NCBI RefSeq assembly: GCF_020991365.1
Contig: NZ_JAJLRA010000004.1
Location: forward strand, 124,001-188,000
Direction of reading: 5' to 3'
Length of the DNA stretch: 64,000 bases
Origin: Streptacidiphilus sp. ASG 303
GTDB lineage: Bacteria; Actinomycetota; Actinomycetes; Streptomycetales; Streptomycetaceae
The notes under the pieces were generated by a model. That model saw only the letters and a program-made list of their open reading frames with translations, was not told where the DNA came from and ran no database searches. The position numbers were made by a program, and so were the translations under genes. Within the stretch, counting starts at the first letter, position 1. Every line of letters starts with the position of its first letter. Positions 63,732-64,000 of this stretch are shown one piece after another.

Positions 63732-64000
63732 GGCCGCGACCGCACCCCCGGGGACCGGGGTCATCCACGACATCGGCTACCGCCCCTACACCGGGCCGCG
63801 GCTCGGCCGCGCCCACGCCGCCCGCGCCCTCTTCGTGCAGAGCCTGCGCGCCTCCTACGGTCTCGGCCGCTCGGCGCGGTCCAAGGTGCTGCCGATGCTG
63901 CTGCTCGGCGCGATGTGCGCCCCGGCGCTGATCGTCGTCGCCCTCGCGGTCATGACCCGCCAGGACGAGCTGCCGGTCGACTACCCGGGCTACCTCGCCA
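63715..64000 (+). CDS. ABC transporter permease, 5' part (cut by window end)
   Basis: The first 95 residues are seen, beginning MPVPPEAATAPPGTG. IHDIGYRPYTGPRLGR is a signature of ABC-2-type permeases of this class, followed by a first membrane helix (VLPMLLLGAMCAPALIVVAL). ATG has GGGGAG 8 nt upstream and overlaps the ATPase gene by 17 nt, so both subunits are coupled. The rest lies beyond the window. Confidence 0.88.
   Translation, partial: MPVPPEAATAPPGTGVIHDIGYRPYTGPRLGRAHAARALFVQSLRASYGLGRSARSKVLPMLLLGAMCAPALIVVALAVMTRQDELPVDYPGYLA

Noticed and set aside
62667-63773. Long minus-strand frame opposite the ABC ATPase
   Set aside because: Shadow of the ATPase gene, Gly/Val/His-rich without motifs; the plus-strand frame has all ABC signatures.

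Overview
The window looks like chromosomal DNA of a Streptomycetaceae actinomycete (Streptomyces or Kitasatospora type). GC content is very high with G/C at most third codon positions. GTG starts are frequent, at least nine genes appear to be transcribed without a leader, and the families are typical of the group (SpoIIE-type phosphatase, RsbW-like ATPases, CGNR regulator, DUF2252, DUF5819-HTTM pair, fused CydCD under a Rex-type operator). No rRNA operon, oriC, CRISPR array, insertion sequence or complete prophage is seen. About 57 protein genes and one tRNA are supported.

Layout. 0.4-5 kb: tRNA-Leu(CAG) with a strong terminator, a NarL/LuxR-type two-component system, a rhomboid-like membrane protein and an RsbW-like ATPase. 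5-11.5 kb: a leaderless MarR gene with a palindromic operator, a large PAS-GAF-PP2C-HATPase regulator, a DUF2252 protein and a J-domain protein. 11.6-21.9 kb: rhodanese, GNAT, the DUF5819/HTTM pair, a BRO-N antirepressor-like protein, a SpoU-type RNA methyltransferase, an FMN-binding protein and a VOC protein divergent from a CGNR regulator, an FAD monooxygenase, and a GT2-GtrA fusion. 22-29 kb: paaN with a divergent TetR gene, and an Lrp/AsnC gene divergent from a three-gene 2-oxoacid dehydrogenase operon (E1 alpha, E1 beta, E2). Two almost identical 14-bp palindromes lie in front of these two units. 29-36.4 kb: MerR-thioredoxin pair, a flavohemoprotein with a long Pro/Ala-rich N-terminus, Nudix, LysR, a holin-like membrane protein, a cupin, TenA and a small membrane protein. 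36.4-43.6 kb: SPFH/flotillin with an NfeD-like partner, a parS-like palindrome, a MerR-PP2C fusion, a repeat-tailed membrane protein, a metallophosphoesterase and a LacI regulator. 43.9-51.9 kb: hisC, then cydA-cydB-cydCD behind a Rex-type operator. 52-56.2 kb: HAD hydrolase, LLM flavin oxidoreductase, and a degenerate accessory patch. The patch holds a frameshifted RHH antitoxin with a truncated PIN toxin, an intact RHH/PIN toxin-antitoxin pair, two decayed copies of one piece of the LLM gene, and a frameshifted DUF6585 gene. 56.2-64 kb: two secreted murein hydrolases, a four-gene operon of membrane-anchored extracytoplasmic proteins, and an ABC exporter cut by the window end.

Themes. The window combines redox and respiratory control (cydABCD, flavohemoprotein, thioredoxin), catabolism of phenylacetate and branched-chain acids, and stress or developmental signalling (SpoIIE/RsbW, MerR-PP2C). 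The least expected pattern is a set of in-frame 15-bp coding minisatellites in seven unrelated genes, the largest being 11 units inserted in the effector domain of a LysR regulator. The most system-like locus is the duplicated toxin-antitoxin plus LLM-fragment unit at 54.1-55.5 kb. All functions are read from sequence patterns; no database search was possible.
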